Below are positions 16,997-26,596 of a DNA stretch of 34,261 nt, piece after piece (the first letter of the stretch is position 1; each line of letters begins with the position of its first letter). The notes beneath the pieces were generated by a model. It ran no database searches. It saw only the letters and a list, made by a program, of their open reading frames with translations, and was not told the DNA's origin. Both the position numbers and the translations under genes were made by a program. Source of the DNA: Chitinophagales bacterium (GTDB taxonomy: Bacteria; Bacteroidota; Bacteroidia; Chitinophagales; Chitinophagaceae); contig JAAFJB010000028.1 in the NCBI GenBank assembly GCA_013297995.1, positions 1 to 34,261 of the forward strand, in the 5' to 3' direction.

Positions 16997-17524
16997 TTGT
17001 GCGTACTAATATTCAATTGGTTTGGATATCGGTTTGTATCTATTTATTTTGAAAAAGAAGCGGATAGGCAGTTGGTTACAGCAATTAAAAACAATCACTA
17101 CAAAACCTCAGAACTGATTGCCATTAAAATTCCGGTAAGTATTCCTTATGGAAGCAATACGGCTGACTTTGAAAATACGGAAGGCAATATAGATATTGAT
17201 GGAATTAATTATCGTTATGTAAAAAGGCGTTTTTACAAAGACTCATTGGAGTTGCTTTGTATGCCCAACTTTAAAAAATCAAGTATTAAAAAGGCGGGAG
17301 ATGCATTTTATAAAAAAACAAATGATTTTGTAAATAATGGGGCGTCTAAAAAATCTTCTAGCAACCATCATTTGGTTAAATTTTCTACATCGGATTTTAT
17401 GCTAGATTATTCAGCAATTATAAGTAGGTTTTCACAACCTTATTATTATGATTTCTTTTTTTCTAATACACAGTTTATAAGCTACAATTACTTACAGCAA
17501 CTAGACAAACCACCTCAAGTTTAA
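16997..17524 (+). CDS. Hypothetical membrane-anchored protein
   Basis: I do not recognise a named family. The protein has one N-terminal hydrophobic segment (ILLLCVLIFNWFGYRFVS) and then a soluble, probably periplasmic region containing IKIPVSIPYGSNTADFENT, DGINYRYVKRRF and a lysine/serine-rich tail. The coordinates start at TTG 16997, but this cuts the hydrophobic anchor; the frame is open back to a stop at 16937 and reads LKKIAAILLLCV from a CTG at 16970, which looks like a natural start of a signal anchor. There is no ATG or GTG in that stretch. A terminator separates it from the peroxiredoxin; the outer-membrane barrel gene follows 146 nt later, and the two may work together. Confidence 0.65.
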   Translation: MCVLIFNWFGYRFVSIYFEKEADRQLVTAIKNNHYKTSELIAIKIPVSIPYGSNTADFENTEGNIDIDGINYRYVKRRFYKDSLELLCMPNFKKSSIKKAGDAFYKKTNDFVNNGASKKSSSNHHLVKFSTSDFMLDYSAIISRFSQPYYYDFFFSNTQFISYNYLQQLDKPPQV

Positions 17525-17670
17525 AAAGCTGTTTAAGAAATTCACCTGCAATTTTGTAGCTGAATTATTCCTTTTAATCTAAGCATAACTATTGGCATAT
17601 TTCCCCAAACTTAGGAGGATGCAAAATATAGTTAGGATGCCATCTATTATTCAAATTATACTTTTTTACA

Positions 17671-18852
17671 ATGAAAAAAATAGTCATATTTTTCCTTTTA
17701 GTTTTTATTGGTTTAAAATCTTTTTCTCAAGGTTGTGTTGCGGTGCGACAAATGGGTGGCACTTGTAATATCAATAATCAAACCCAAAGCTATCATCTAG
17801 CGAAAGGTGATTTTCAAGTTGGAGTTAACTATAGATATTTTCATTCTTGGCGACATTTTGTGGGAACAGAAGAACAACCTCACCGTCAACATACCCGTGG
17901 TGGTTTTGGTAAAGATGGAATTGAACGGGGCAATGCGGTAAATATCTATTCCCATGCGGTTGATTTTAATTTTTCTTATGGGTTAACAGATCGCATTCAA
18001 TTGAATGCAACCCTGCCTTGGGTACACAACGAAAGGAGTCAAGTGATGGCCCAGAAAACGCCAACCGTAGATACTTTTCGATACAGTGTTTTTGCTAGGG
18101 GGCTTGCAGATATGCGATTCGGAATTTACTACTGGACTATTGATCCTGCAAAAGCTACCAATGGAAACTTAATGATTGGGTTGGGGTTAAAGCTTAAAAC
18201 AGGCGATTTTTCTGCAATGGGTAATTCACCACAAACCGATGGTAAAGTAAAAAATGTAGTGATGGATCAAGCCATACAACCTGGCGATGGCGGTATTGGT
18301 TTTTCGGTAGAACTGCAAGGGTTTACAAAACTTTATAAGGGCATTACCGGTTTTGCCAATGCGTTTTATTTATTCAGTCCACAACAATCCAATGGGGTTT
18401 ATAAATCAGCGCCATCAGCAACCCCAGGTTTGGCGGGTTATGAATTGTATGCCAGTCCCGATCAATATTTTATAAGAGCTGGGGGAATGACTTCAATAGG
18501 AAAAGCTAAAAGAGTTACCACTTCTTTAGCACTCAGAATGGAGGGTATTCCTGCGTATGATGTATTGGGTGGACAAGTAGCGTATCGTCGCCCTGGTTAT
18601 GTAATTGCCATTGAATCTGGAATTTCCTATGCTACTGGTCAGCACAATATCAGCTTATTTGTACCGTATAATTTTATTAAAAACCGTATTCAGAGTGCTG
18701 CAGATATTGCCAATCAAAATATAAGAAATTCAGGCGTTACTGATCCTGCTAAATTGGTTCGAGTACAAGGAGATGCTGCTTTTGCAGATTATTCAATTAG
18801 TTTGGGCTATACCTATCGCTTTGTAAAAAAAGGCAGTAAGCATACTATGTAA
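17671..18852 (+). CDS. Outer-membrane beta-barrel protein
   Basis: A 393-residue protein with a clear signal peptide (MKKIVIFFLLVFIGLKSFSQ, cleavage near residue 20) and a body of amphipathic strands with tyrosines and phenylalanines, ending YSISLGYTYRFVKKG, consistent with a closing barrel strand. Segments such as VDFNFSYGLTDRIQLNATLPWVHNER and LMIGLGLKLKTGDF recall 'transporter'-type porins related to the phenol-degradation MetA-like family. Two early cysteines (CVAVRQMGGTC) are notable and might form a disulfide. Substrate unknown. A terminator follows. Confidence 0.78.
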   Translation: MKKIVIFFLLVFIGLKSFSQGCVAVRQMGGTCNINNQTQSYHLAKGDFQVGVNYRYFHSWRHFVGTEEQPHRQHTRGGFGKDGIERGNAVNIYSHAVDFNFSYGLTDRIQLNATLPWVHNERSQVMAQKTPTVDTFRYSVFARGLADMRFGIYYWTIDPAKATNGNLMIGLGLKLKTGDFSAMGNSPQTDGKVKNVVMDQAIQPGDGGIGFSVELQGFTKLYKGITGFANAFYLFSPQQSNGVYKSAPSATPGLAGYELYASPDQYFIRAGGMTSIGKAKRVTTSLALRMEGIPAYDVLGGQVAYRRPGYVIAIESGISYATGQHNISLFVPYNFIKNRIQSAADIANQNIRNSGVTDPAKLVRVQGDAAFADYSISLGYTYRFVKKGSKHTM

Positions 18853-18886
18853 TAACTTCCCACAGATTTTAAATCATAAAAAAATA

Positions 18887-18919
18887 ACTCAGCTTTATCA
18901 TACGCTGAGTCATTTTTTT
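18887..18919 (+). terminator. Intrinsic terminator after the outer-membrane barrel gene
   Basis: ACTCAGC (18887-18893) pairs with GCTGAGT (18904-18910), 10-nt loop, followed by CA and seven T ending at 18919. Confidence 0.8.
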
Positions 18920-19082
18920 GTACGGTAAATCATAAATCTGAGTAGAACAAGATGGTAAAAATTCTGTCTGTATTTTGCTGGAACCAGATTTAATACGCCA
19001 GTCTTGACCGCAAAAAATTTCTATTGGTTTTTTTGCCAATTATGAATTAATTTCAGCCGATAAAAACAATAAAAATTAACAA

Positions 19083-19949
19083 ATGAAACTGCTTTATTTT
19101 TTAAAAAATGGAAATCAACCAGCTCCTGGTATTTTATGTGACAACGGCATTCTAGATATTGATGCTTTACAAGTTGCCAATGCACAGCCTGTATTTGGGG
19201 ATAAGCCAATTGATTTAAATGGGTTAGCTTATTTAAATAATCTGCTCAGTTCTGATTCAATTGATTCTAAATTTTATTTAGATGAATCGGCTGTAACCAT
19301 TGCTTCTTGCTGCCCCAATCCGTCTAAAATTATTTGTATAGGGCTCAACTATCGAAAGCACGCTATTGAAAGCAATATGCCCATTCCAACCCATCCCGTA
19401 GTTTTTAATAAATTCAGTAATACACTTATTAATTACCAACAAGATGTTTCACTGGGTAAAGTAGGCGAGCAGTTTGATTATGAAGTAGAGCTGGGTGTTA
19501 TAATTGGCAAAACAGCTAAAAATATTACCAAAGAGAATGCATTAAGTCATGTGCTGGGTTATTGTGTTTCTAATGATTTGTCGTGCCGCGACTTGCAATT
19601 TAGAAGCAGTCAGTGGTTATTGGGCAAAAGCTTAGATCAATTTCTGCCTTTGGGAAAATATATAGTAACTGCGGATGAGTTGCCTGATCCACAAGTGCTG
19701 GATCTTAAATGTTGGATGAATGGAGAGCTACGCCAACATTCTAATACGGCCGATATGATTTTTTCTGTAGCAGAAATTATTGAAGACCTGTCTAATCATT
19801 TTACACTTTTGCCAGGCGATCTTATACTTACGGGTACTCCTTTTGGGGTTATTTTAGGCATGCAAGAAAAAAACTGGATGAAGCCTGGCGATGTTGTTCG
19901 TGTTGAAATTGAACAACTAGGCTTTACTGAAAATACAATGGTTCAGTAG
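19083..19949 (+). CDS. Fumarylacetoacetate hydrolase family protein
   Basis: A 288-residue FAH-family enzyme. The C-terminal FAH fold carries the metal ligands E134 and E136 (FDYEVELGVIIGK) and D165 (VSNDLSCRDLQ), and the conserved GKSLDQFLPLG and LLPGDLILTGTPFGV. Relatives hydrolyse or hydrate acylpyruvates, oxalomesaconate-type compounds or 2-keto-3-deoxy-sugar acids such as L-2-keto-3-deoxyfuconate. The next gene, a lactate-dehydrogenase-type oxidoreductase 57 nt downstream, hints at a sugar-acid route ending in lactate or pyruvate, but this is inference. Confidence 0.88.
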   Translation: MKLLYFLKNGNQPAPGILCDNGILDIDALQVANAQPVFGDKPIDLNGLAYLNNLLSSDSIDSKFYLDESAVTIASCCPNPSKIICIGLNYRKHAIESNMPIPTHPVVFNKFSNTLINYQQDVSLGKVGEQFDYEVELGVIIGKTAKNITKENALSHVLGYCVSNDLSCRDLQFRSSQWLLGKSLDQFLPLGKYIVTADELPDPQVLDLKCWMNGELRQHSNTADMIFSVAEIIEDLSNHFTLLPGDLILTGTPFGVILGMQEKNWMKPGDVVRVEIEQLGFTENTMVQ

Positions 19950-20006
19950 TGTTTATGGGTTGATACATGATTTGAAATATTCGTTAATTTATAATTTGTA
20001 CACTTC

Positions 20007-22820
20007 ATGATTCCTTTTTTAGAAGCGGTAGAAAAAGTATTGCCATCGCACAAAATAAAGTCTGCTTTAATTGACCGATATGCTTTTGCTCCTGATGCAA
20101 GTTTTTATTACCTGCTTCCTAAAATAGTGGTTCAACCTTCATCTGCTGAAGAAATAAATGCACTTTTTAAAATTGCCAAAGCTTATGCTGTTCCCATTGT
20201 TTTTAGAACAGGAGGAACCAGCCTTTCTGGTCAGTCCATCACCGATGGAATATTGGTAGATCTTAGTAAATATTGGCGCAAAGCAGTAGTAGAATCAAAT
20301 GGCGAATTTATAAGGGTTCAACCCGGTATTATTGCTGCGCAAGTAAATCATCAATTAAAAAAATACCAGCGTAAGATTGGTCCCGATCCTGCTTCGATCA
20401 ATGCGGCCATGATGGGTGGAATTCTTTCCAATAATTCTAGTGGAATGTGTTGTGGCGTTCAATTCAATTCATACCATACCCTTGAATCTATTAAATTCAT
20501 GTTGCCTGATGGCAGCAGGTATGATACAGAAAATAAGGGCGACTACCAACGTTTTGAAACGGAGTCTGCGCCTCTATTTCAGCGTTTACTACAATTGCAA
20601 CAACAGTTGCTTGCTAATACAGCTTTGGTAACTAAAATAAAAGAAAAATACCAGTTAAAAAATACCGTTGGTTATGGATTGAACGCATTGGTAGATTATC
20701 AACATCCACTAGATATACTCGCACACTTATTAGTTGGTGCAGAAGGTACATTGGCATTTATAGAAGAAGCGGTATTGAAAACAATACCCGATAATGCGTT
20801 TAAAATTACTGGATTACTTTATTTTGAAAATCCTTTAACAGCTTGTAACGCTATTCCATCCTTAAAAGCATCGGGTGCAGAAACCTTGGAGTTGATGGAT
20901 CGAGCCGCGCTTCGTTCCATAGAAAATCAACCAGATGCACCTGAATTAGTAGCGTATTTACCCGAGCAAGCCACGGCTATTTTGGTAGAATACCATGCAG
21001 CTACGGAAGCTATTTTAACCCAAAAATTCAACGATGCTTCTTCAGCACTTCATTCGCTGGAACTATTGCATCCATTGGTGTTTACAACCGATACAAAACA
21101 ACAGGCCTCTTTATGGAAACTGCGTAAAGGCATGTATCCTTCAGTGGCTGCTGCCAGAAAACAAGGCACTACTGTTTTGCTAGAAGATATAGCACTACCC
21201 ATTGAAAAATTGGGAGAGGGTGTGCTTGACATACAACAGTTGATGCGCAATCATGGATATGATAATAGCATTATTTTTGGCCACGCCAAAGAGGGCAATT
21301 TACATTTTGTAATGTCGCAATCTATGAGCAATGCCGCAGCAGTTGAATCGTTTAATGTATTCGCCAAAGAATTAGCTGTATTGGTAATTAATAAATACAA
21401 TGGCTCTTTAAAAGGCGAGCACGGAACAGGTAGACAAATAGCTCCTTTTGTAAAAGATGAGTGGGGTGCAGACGCATACGCAATTATGCAAGCCATTAAA
21501 AATGCGGTTGATCCTGATGGAATTCTTAATCCTGGCGTGTTATTGAATGGTGATGAAAATTGTCATATTTCTAACCTCAAAACTTTGCCCATTGTAGAAT
21601 CTGAAGTGGACAAATGTATTGAATGTGGTTATTGCGAAAACCGTTGTCCCAGCAAGGATTTTACCCTAACACCGCGGCAGCGAATTGTTATACGCAGGGC
21701 ATTGCAGCGATTAACGGAAGAAAATAATTTAGAAGATAAAAAAATATTATTGCAGCAGTACCAGTATGCAGGGTTAGATACTTGCGCGGTGGATGGAATG
21801 TGCGCCACTGATTGTCCCGTTTCTATTAATACCGGCGAACTGGTGAAACGCTTGCGAAGAGAAAATCATTCTGTAAGGGCCAATAAAATAGCGGCATGGG
21901 TGTCGAAAAATTTTAGTGCAGTAGAAATGATTTTGAAATTTGGACTGAACGCTGGCAACTTTGTGAATCGTTGTTTTGGTGCGCAAACTATGCACCGACT
22001 TACTAGTACTATAAAAAAATTAATACCAGCAATGCCAGTCTGGATGAAGTCGCTTACAGGTCCTGTTAAAATACCTGTTACGAATAATAATAGTACTATA
22101 GATGCAGTCTACTTTGTGTCCTGTATCACTCGAATTATGGGCGCTGATCAACAGAAGCAGTCCTCATTACCAGAAGTGGTTTTGTCGGTGGCAAAAAAAG
22201 CGGGACTACAACTTTATATTCCTACAGATATAAAAGGCAATTGTTGTGGACAGCCATTTTCTTCCAAAGGATTTACAGAAGCGCATCAATATGCAGCCAA
22301 TCAATTGGTAGAGAAATTGTGGGGGTGGACCAATCATGGGGCATTGCCTGTGCTGGTAGATTTTACTTCTTGTACCCAAACAATCTTCGGTGCTCGTGGT
22401 GCATTAACGCCAGACAATCAACAAAAATTCGATCGGCTAAAAATTCACGATTCTATTGATTTTATTGCCGATAAAATTTTGCCTACGCTGGCTGTTATTC
22501 AACCCAAGCAGCAAATTGTATTGCATCCAGTTTGTAGTGTTTATAAGTTGGGATGGCAGGATAAACTGAAAAAAATTGCTGACAGTTGTGCTATTGACTA
22601 TACCATACCCATACAAGCAGGATGCTGTGGTATGGCAGGTGATAGGGGATTTTATTATCCAGGATTAACAGCATCAGCAACCCAAGCAGAAGCCACAGAA
22701 GTGAATGAAAAAAAATACGATGGCTATTATGCTTCTGCTAAAACCTGTGAAATGTCGCTTAGTGAAGCAACGGGAAAAAATTACCAATCCTTATTTTATT
22801 TAATAGATGAAGTAAGCTAA
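20007..22820 (+). CDS. FAD-linked oxidoreductase fused to Fe-S/CCG protein (D-lactate dehydrogenase type)
   Basis: A 937-residue fusion. Residues 1-520 are a GlcD/D-lactate-dehydrogenase-like flavoprotein: PCMH-type FAD domain with FRTGGTSLSGQSITDGILVDL and a FAD-oxidase C domain with FGHAKEGNLHF and GSLKGEHGTG. From about residue 537 come two 4Fe-4S motifs (CIECGYCENRCP and CAVDGMCATDCP), then a GlcF/LutA-like region with two CCG motifs (GNCCGQPF near 744 and AGCCGMAG near 871). Such proteins oxidise D-lactate, glycolate or other 2-hydroxy acids and pass electrons to the quinone pool, with the FAD and Fe-S parts often encoded separately. The exact substrate is unresolved. Confidence 0.9.
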   Translation: MIPFLEAVEKVLPSHKIKSALIDRYAFAPDASFYYLLPKIVVQPSSAEEINALFKIAKAYAVPIVFRTGGTSLSGQSITDGILVDLSKYWRKAVVESNGEFIRVQPGIIAAQVNHQLKKYQRKIGPDPASINAAMMGGILSNNSSGMCCGVQFNSYHTLESIKFMLPDGSRYDTENKGDYQRFETESAPLFQRLLQLQQQLLANTALVTKIKEKYQLKNTVGYGLNALVDYQHPLDILAHLLVGAEGTLAFIEEAVLKTIPDNAFKITGLLYFENPLTACNAIPSLKASGAETLELMDRAALRSIENQPDAPELVAYLPEQATAILVEYHAATEAILTQKFNDASSALHSLELLHPLVFTTDTKQQASLWKLRKGMYPSVAAARKQGTTVLLEDIALPIEKLGEGVLDIQQLMRNHGYDNSIIFGHAKEGNLHFVMSQSMSNAAAVESFNVFAKELAVLVINKYNGSLKGEHGTGRQIAPFVKDEWGADAYAIMQAIKNAVDPDGILNPGVLLNGDENCHISNLKTLPIVESEVDKCIECGYCENRCPSKDFTLTPRQRIVIRRALQRLTEENNLEDKKILLQQYQYAGLDTCAVDGMCATDCPVSINTGELVKRLRRENHSVRANKIAAWVSKNFSAVEMILKFGLNAGNFVNRCFGAQTMHRLTSTIKKLIPAMPVWMKSLTGPVKIPVTNNNSTIDAVYFVSCITRIMGADQQKQSSLPEVVLSVAKKAGLQLYIPTDIKGNCCGQPFSSKGFTEAHQYAANQLVEKLWGWTNHGALPVLVDFTSCTQTIFGARGALTPDNQQKFDRLKIHDSIDFIADKILPTLAVIQPKQQIVLHPVCSVYKLGWQDKLKKIADSCAIDYTIPIQAGCCGMAGDRGFYYPGLTASATQAEATEVNEKKYDGYYASAKTCEMSLSEATGKNYQSLFYLIDEVS

Positions 22821-22846
22821 TAAACCTGCTTATATAAACGGACACT

Positions 22847-23509
22847 ATGCAAGAAGCCAAAGCTTTTTTATTTGATTTAAATGGAACTTTAATTAATGAT
22901 ATGGCCTACCATGCAACTGCTTGGTATGATATATTGAATAATGAGTTAAAGGCAGGGTTGTCAGCAGAACAGGTAAAAGAGCAGATGTATGGAAAGAATG
23001 CAGAATTGCTGGTTCGAATATTTGGTGAAAATCATTTTACTGCGGAAGAAATAGCGGTGTTGGAAATGAAAAAGGAGCGCAGTTATCAACAAGCGTATCT
23101 GCCTTATTTGGCGTGCATAGCGGGGGCGGAGCATTTTTTAAAAAAAGCCCAGGAGCACCAAATTAAAATGGCGATAGGTTCGGCGGCTATACCTTTTAAT
23201 ATAGATTTTGTGTTGGATGGTTTAAATATCAGGCACTATTTTGAAGCAATTGTAAGTGCATCTGATGTGGTAGTGAGCAAACCCGATCCGGAAACATTTT
23301 TAAAAGGAGCTGAATTACTGGGAGTAGCACCTGCTGCTTGTATTGTTTTTGAAGATGCACCCAAAGGAGTAGAAGCAGCAGCCCGTGCAGGAATGCCCTG
23401 TGTAGTGCTTACTACCATGCATCAAGCGCATGAATTTGCAGCCTATGATAATATTCTTTTTTTTATAGAAGACTATACTGATGCGAGGTTGGGCAGTTTA
23501 TTCCCATAA
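22847..23509 (+). CDS. HAD-superfamily phosphatase/phosphoglucomutase-like
   Basis: A 220-residue HAD subfamily I hydrolase with a helical cap, closest in feel to beta-phosphoglucomutase and sugar-phosphate phosphatases. Motif I reads FLFDLNGTLIND: nucleophile D10 is present but the usual second aspartate, the acid/base, is N12. Motif II (IGSAA) lies near residue 105, motif III is the lysine in VVSKPDPETFLKGAE, and motif IV is VFEDAPKGVEAAARAGM. The Asn substitution appears in other Bacteroidota members as I remember them and need not abolish activity. It starts 26 nt after the D-lactate-dehydrogenase-type gene, probably in the same transcript, and a T-rich hairpin follows. Confidence 0.87.
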   Translation: MQEAKAFLFDLNGTLINDMAYHATAWYDILNNELKAGLSAEQVKEQMYGKNAELLVRIFGENHFTAEEIAVLEMKKERSYQQAYLPYLACIAGAEHFLKKAQEHQIKMAIGSAAIPFNIDFVLDGLNIRHYFEAIVSASDVVVSKPDPETFLKGAELLGVAPAACIVFEDAPKGVEAAARAGMPCVVLTTMHQAHEFAAYDNILFFIEDYTDARLGSLFP

Positions 23510-23531
23510 AATAGTTGGGTCTTTTAATCTT

Positions 23532-23569
23532 CCAATGGCATACATCAAAAGCCTATGGATTTTTTTTTG
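23532..23569 (+). terminator. Probable intrinsic terminator after the HAD gene
   Basis: An imperfect stem, CCA..GGC (23532-23539) with GCC..TGG (23551-23558), is followed by nine T. Two internal mismatches weaken it, but the T run and position after the stop support termination. Confidence 0.5.
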
Positions 23570-23574
23570 TAGAA

Positions 23575-23607
23575 TTTGATTCATTTCACCACAAATCAGT
23601 AACTTCA
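23575..23607 (+). promoter_or_regulatory. Possible promoter for the MFS-GMC unit
   Basis: TTTG (23575-23578) is followed after 21 nt by TAACTTCA (23600-23607), which keeps TA and two of the four remaining -7 bases. It lies just after the preceding terminator and 53 nt before the MFS start. Confidence 0.35.
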
Positions 23608-23660
23608 AATTCTAAGTAATTGCCATTTTAATAATTAACAACCTATTCACCGCTAATTTT

Positions 23661-24878
23661 ATGCAAACCATTCAAAGAGACAAGCTATTTCTTGCCAGCC
23701 GAATTGCGCTTATTTTTACTTCCATGACTTTTGCCTTGAGGGCAGGATTAGAAGGTATTTGGAGTGAACAATTTCACCTTACCAAAGAAGAGTTGGGCTG
23801 GATTTTTAGTCCCGCCTTTTATGGGTTTACCCTCGCCATGATTTTTGGCGGTCCTCTTTGCGATTTTATTGGCATGAAAAAATTATTGATTCTTGCCTTT
23901 ATAGGTCATGTTGCTGGCGTAATTATCTACCTTACAGCGGGTACTGGAAATATGCTTTTTATTGGTACACTTTGTATTGGTATTGGCAACGGAATGGTAG
24001 AAGCTGCCTGTAATCCACTTACTGTGGCGCTGTATCCAGAAAATAAAACCACCATGCTTAATCGCTTCCACGTTTGGTTTCCAGGTGGTATAGTTATTGG
24101 AGGATTGCTTTCTTATTTCTTAATAGATAAATTGGGGCTTGACTGGCATATTTTAGTCGCCTTACTTTTTATTCCTGCTGCTATTTATGGGTATCTATTT
24201 TTTAAATTAGATTTTCCTAAAACAGAAAATACCACTCGTGGGGTAAGTACAGCACAAATGTTTAAAGCCTGCCTTAATCCCTTGTTTTTGGTGATGGTAG
24301 TTTGTATGTTTTTAACAGCAGCTACTGAATTAGGAACCAACCAGTGGTTGAGTGCTTTATTACAAGGAGCTGGTGTTTCGGGTATTTTGGTACTGGTATT
24401 TATTAGTGGATTAATGGCGGTTGGTCGCTCTTATGCTGGCTCTTTCGTACATAAATTTAATCCCAATGGCATGTTGATTATTTCGGCTGCATTGGCAGGA
24501 ATAGGGTTGCTTTTGTTGAGTGTAACCACTGGCTATGCAGCATTTGGTGCTGCTTTTGTATTTGCAGCGGGTATTTGTTTTTTCTGGCCCACCATGCTTG
24601 GCTTTGTGGCTGAATACTTACCCAATACAGGCGCACTAGGCCTTTCTTTGATGGGTGGAGCAGGTATGTTCTCGGTTTCTTTAATACTTCCTTATATGGG
24701 TAAGTGGTATGATGAATTTAAACAAGCTGCGTTGGCAACTAACCTAGATCCAATTCAAGCAGATGCTATTGCAGGTGCTAATACGTTCACAAAAGTGGCT
24801 ATCATGCCTGCTGTATTGGTGGTAATATTTATTGTGATTTATATAGTAAAAAGAAAGGACTATAAAAAGCATGCTTAA
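23661..24878 (+). CDS. MFS sugar transporter
   Basis: A 405-residue transporter with about twelve hydrophobic helices and the usual two-half layout. The loop after the second helix, GGPLCDFIGMKKLL, corresponds to the MFS signature GxxxDRxGxRR/K, and the segment IGIGNGMVEAACNPLTVALYP resembles the FucP-like/NHS branch that carries sugars and nucleosides. The GMC oxidoreductase gene begins 19 nt downstream, suggesting that the imported compound, or a periplasmic oxidation product, is shared between the two. Substrate not determinable. Confidence 0.88.
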   Translation: MQTIQRDKLFLASRIALIFTSMTFALRAGLEGIWSEQFHLTKEELGWIFSPAFYGFTLAMIFGGPLCDFIGMKKLLILAFIGHVAGVIIYLTAGTGNMLFIGTLCIGIGNGMVEAACNPLTVALYPENKTTMLNRFHVWFPGGIVIGGLLSYFLIDKLGLDWHILVALLFIPAAIYGYLFFKLDFPKTENTTRGVSTAQMFKACLNPLFLVMVVCMFLTAATELGTNQWLSALLQGAGVSGILVLVFISGLMAVGRSYAGSFVHKFNPNGMLIISAALAGIGLLLLSVTTGYAAFGAAFVFAAGICFFWPTMLGFVAEYLPNTGALGLSLMGGAGMFSVSLILPYMGKWYDEFKQAALATNLDPIQADAIAGANTFTKVAIMPAVLVVIFIVIYIVKRKDYKKHA

Positions 24879-24897
24879 TGCATAATATTATTAACCT

Positions 24898-26580
24898 ATG
24901 TCAGAAAACAATCGTTACGATGCCATTGTAGTTGGTTCCGGAATCAGCGGTGGCTGGGCTATAAAAGAGTTGACTGAAAAAGGCCTCAAGGTTTTATTGC
25001 TTGAAAGAGGTGAGCCACATGAACATATTAAGGACTATACCAGTGCTACCAAACATAGGTGGGAAGCCGTTCATCGCTGTAAAACTACTGTGCAAGAGAA
25101 AAAAGATTATCCTGTAATTCATAGGGGGTGGGCTGCTCATGAATCAATCATGGATGCTTGGGTAAATGAAAAAGATTGTCCCTACACAGAAGTGAAACCT
25201 TTTACTTGGTGGAGAAGTTATCGCATGGGCGGGCGCTCGCTTTTATGGGGTAGACAAAGCTATCGCCTTAGTGAAATGGATTTTGAAGCCAATGCAAAAG
25301 ATGGGCATGGGGTTGACTGGCCCATTCGATATAAAGACATTGCTCCTTGGTACGATTATGTAGAAAAATTTGCTGGCATAAGTGGCTCTATTGAAGGCAT
25401 TCCTAATTTACCCGATGGTCAATTCCTGCCTCCTATGGATTTAAATATTGTGGAGAAAGATGTAGCTGCAAGAATAAAAGCACACTATAAAGGAAGCCGT
25501 CACCTAATTATTGGAAGAGTAGCTAATTTAACAGCTCCCATAGCTGGCAGAACCCAATGTCAATTTAGAGATCGTTGCTGGGAGGGTTGCCCTTTTGGTG
25601 GTTATTTTAGTACCCAATCTTCTACATTACCTGCGGCGCAAGCAACTGGTAATGTAACCGTGCGACCTTTTTCTATTGTAACTAAAATAATGTACGACAA
25701 GGACTCTAAAAAAGCAAAAGGAGTAGAAGTTCTAGACGCCGAAACCAACCAGACCTATGAATATTTTAGTAAGATTGTTTTCTTGAATGCCTCTACCCTA
25801 AATTCAGCTTGGATACTGATGAATTCTGCCACCGATATTTGGCCTGCAGGACTCGGCAGTAGCAGTGGCGAACTGGGACATAATATTATGGATCACCATT
25901 ATAATCTTGGTGCGGTAGGCAATACCGAAGGATTCTTAGATAAGTATGTATATGGTCGCCGGGCCAATGGTTTTTATATTCCTCGATTTGCTAATATTGG
26001 CAATGATAAAAGAGATTACCTCCGTGGCTTTGGGTATCAAGGTGGTGCAAGTCGTACGGGTTGGAACAGAGATGTAGCTGAACTAAGTATAGGAATGAAT
26101 TTAAAGGACAATCTTTCAGAACCGGGTGCTTGGGAAATAGGTACTACTGGATTTGGAGAGATACTTCCTTACCACGAAAATAAAATCACCCTCGATAAAA
26201 CAGTGAAAGATAAATGGGGGCTACCCGTACTTTCAATGGATGCCGAACTAAAAGAAAATGAGTTGAAGATGCGGGTTGATATAAAACTCGAAATGAAAGC
26301 AATGCTAGAAGCTGCTGGAATTAAAAATGTGCGGACTTGGGACAATGGCCACGCAATGGGTCACGGCATTCATGAAATGGGAGCAGCTCGCATGGGACGA
26401 GATCCTAAAACATCGGTACTAAATGCTTTTAATCAAGTGTGGGATTGTAAAAATGTATTTGTAACCGATGGGGCTTGCATGACTTCCTCTGCATGCCAGA
26501 ACCCATCCCTTACCTATATGGCACTCACTGCAAGGGCAGCCGATTTTGCAGTAGAAGCCTTGAAGAGAGGAGATCTTTAG
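24898..26580 (+). CDS. GMC-family FAD oxidoreductase
   Basis: A 560-residue glucose-methanol-choline oxidoreductase. The FAD-binding Rossmann motif is VVGSGISGGWAIKELTEKG with LLLERG after it; GRSLLWGRQSYR is the second FAD contact; the C-terminal catalytic region holds GHAMGHGIHEMGAARMG and NPSLTYMALTARAAD with the His/Asn pair. A cysteine cluster CQFRDRCWEGCP (near residue 221) is seen in the bacterial membrane-linked subgroup. No Tat or Sec signal is visible and no gluconate-dehydrogenase subunit 3 gene is adjacent. It probably oxidises a sugar or polyol brought in by the neighbouring MFS carrier; oxidation to a 3-keto sugar is one option. Confidence 0.88.
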   Translation: MSENNRYDAIVVGSGISGGWAIKELTEKGLKVLLLERGEPHEHIKDYTSATKHRWEAVHRCKTTVQEKKDYPVIHRGWAAHESIMDAWVNEKDCPYTEVKPFTWWRSYRMGGRSLLWGRQSYRLSEMDFEANAKDGHGVDWPIRYKDIAPWYDYVEKFAGISGSIEGIPNLPDGQFLPPMDLNIVEKDVAARIKAHYKGSRHLIIGRVANLTAPIAGRTQCQFRDRCWEGCPFGGYFSTQSSTLPAAQATGNVTVRPFSIVTKIMYDKDSKKAKGVEVLDAETNQTYEYFSKIVFLNASTLNSAWILMNSATDIWPAGLGSSSGELGHNIMDHHYNLGAVGNTEGFLDKYVYGRRANGFYIPRFANIGNDKRDYLRGFGYQGGASRTGWNRDVAELSIGMNLKDNLSEPGAWEIGTTGFGEILPYHENKITLDKTVKDKWGLPVLSMDAELKENELKMRVDIKLEMKAMLEAAGIKNVRTWDNGHAMGHGIHEMGAARMGRDPKTSVLNAFNQVWDCKNVFVTDGACMTSSACQNPSLTYMALTARAADFAVEALKRGDL

Positions 26581-26596
26581 TACTTAAATATTTTGA

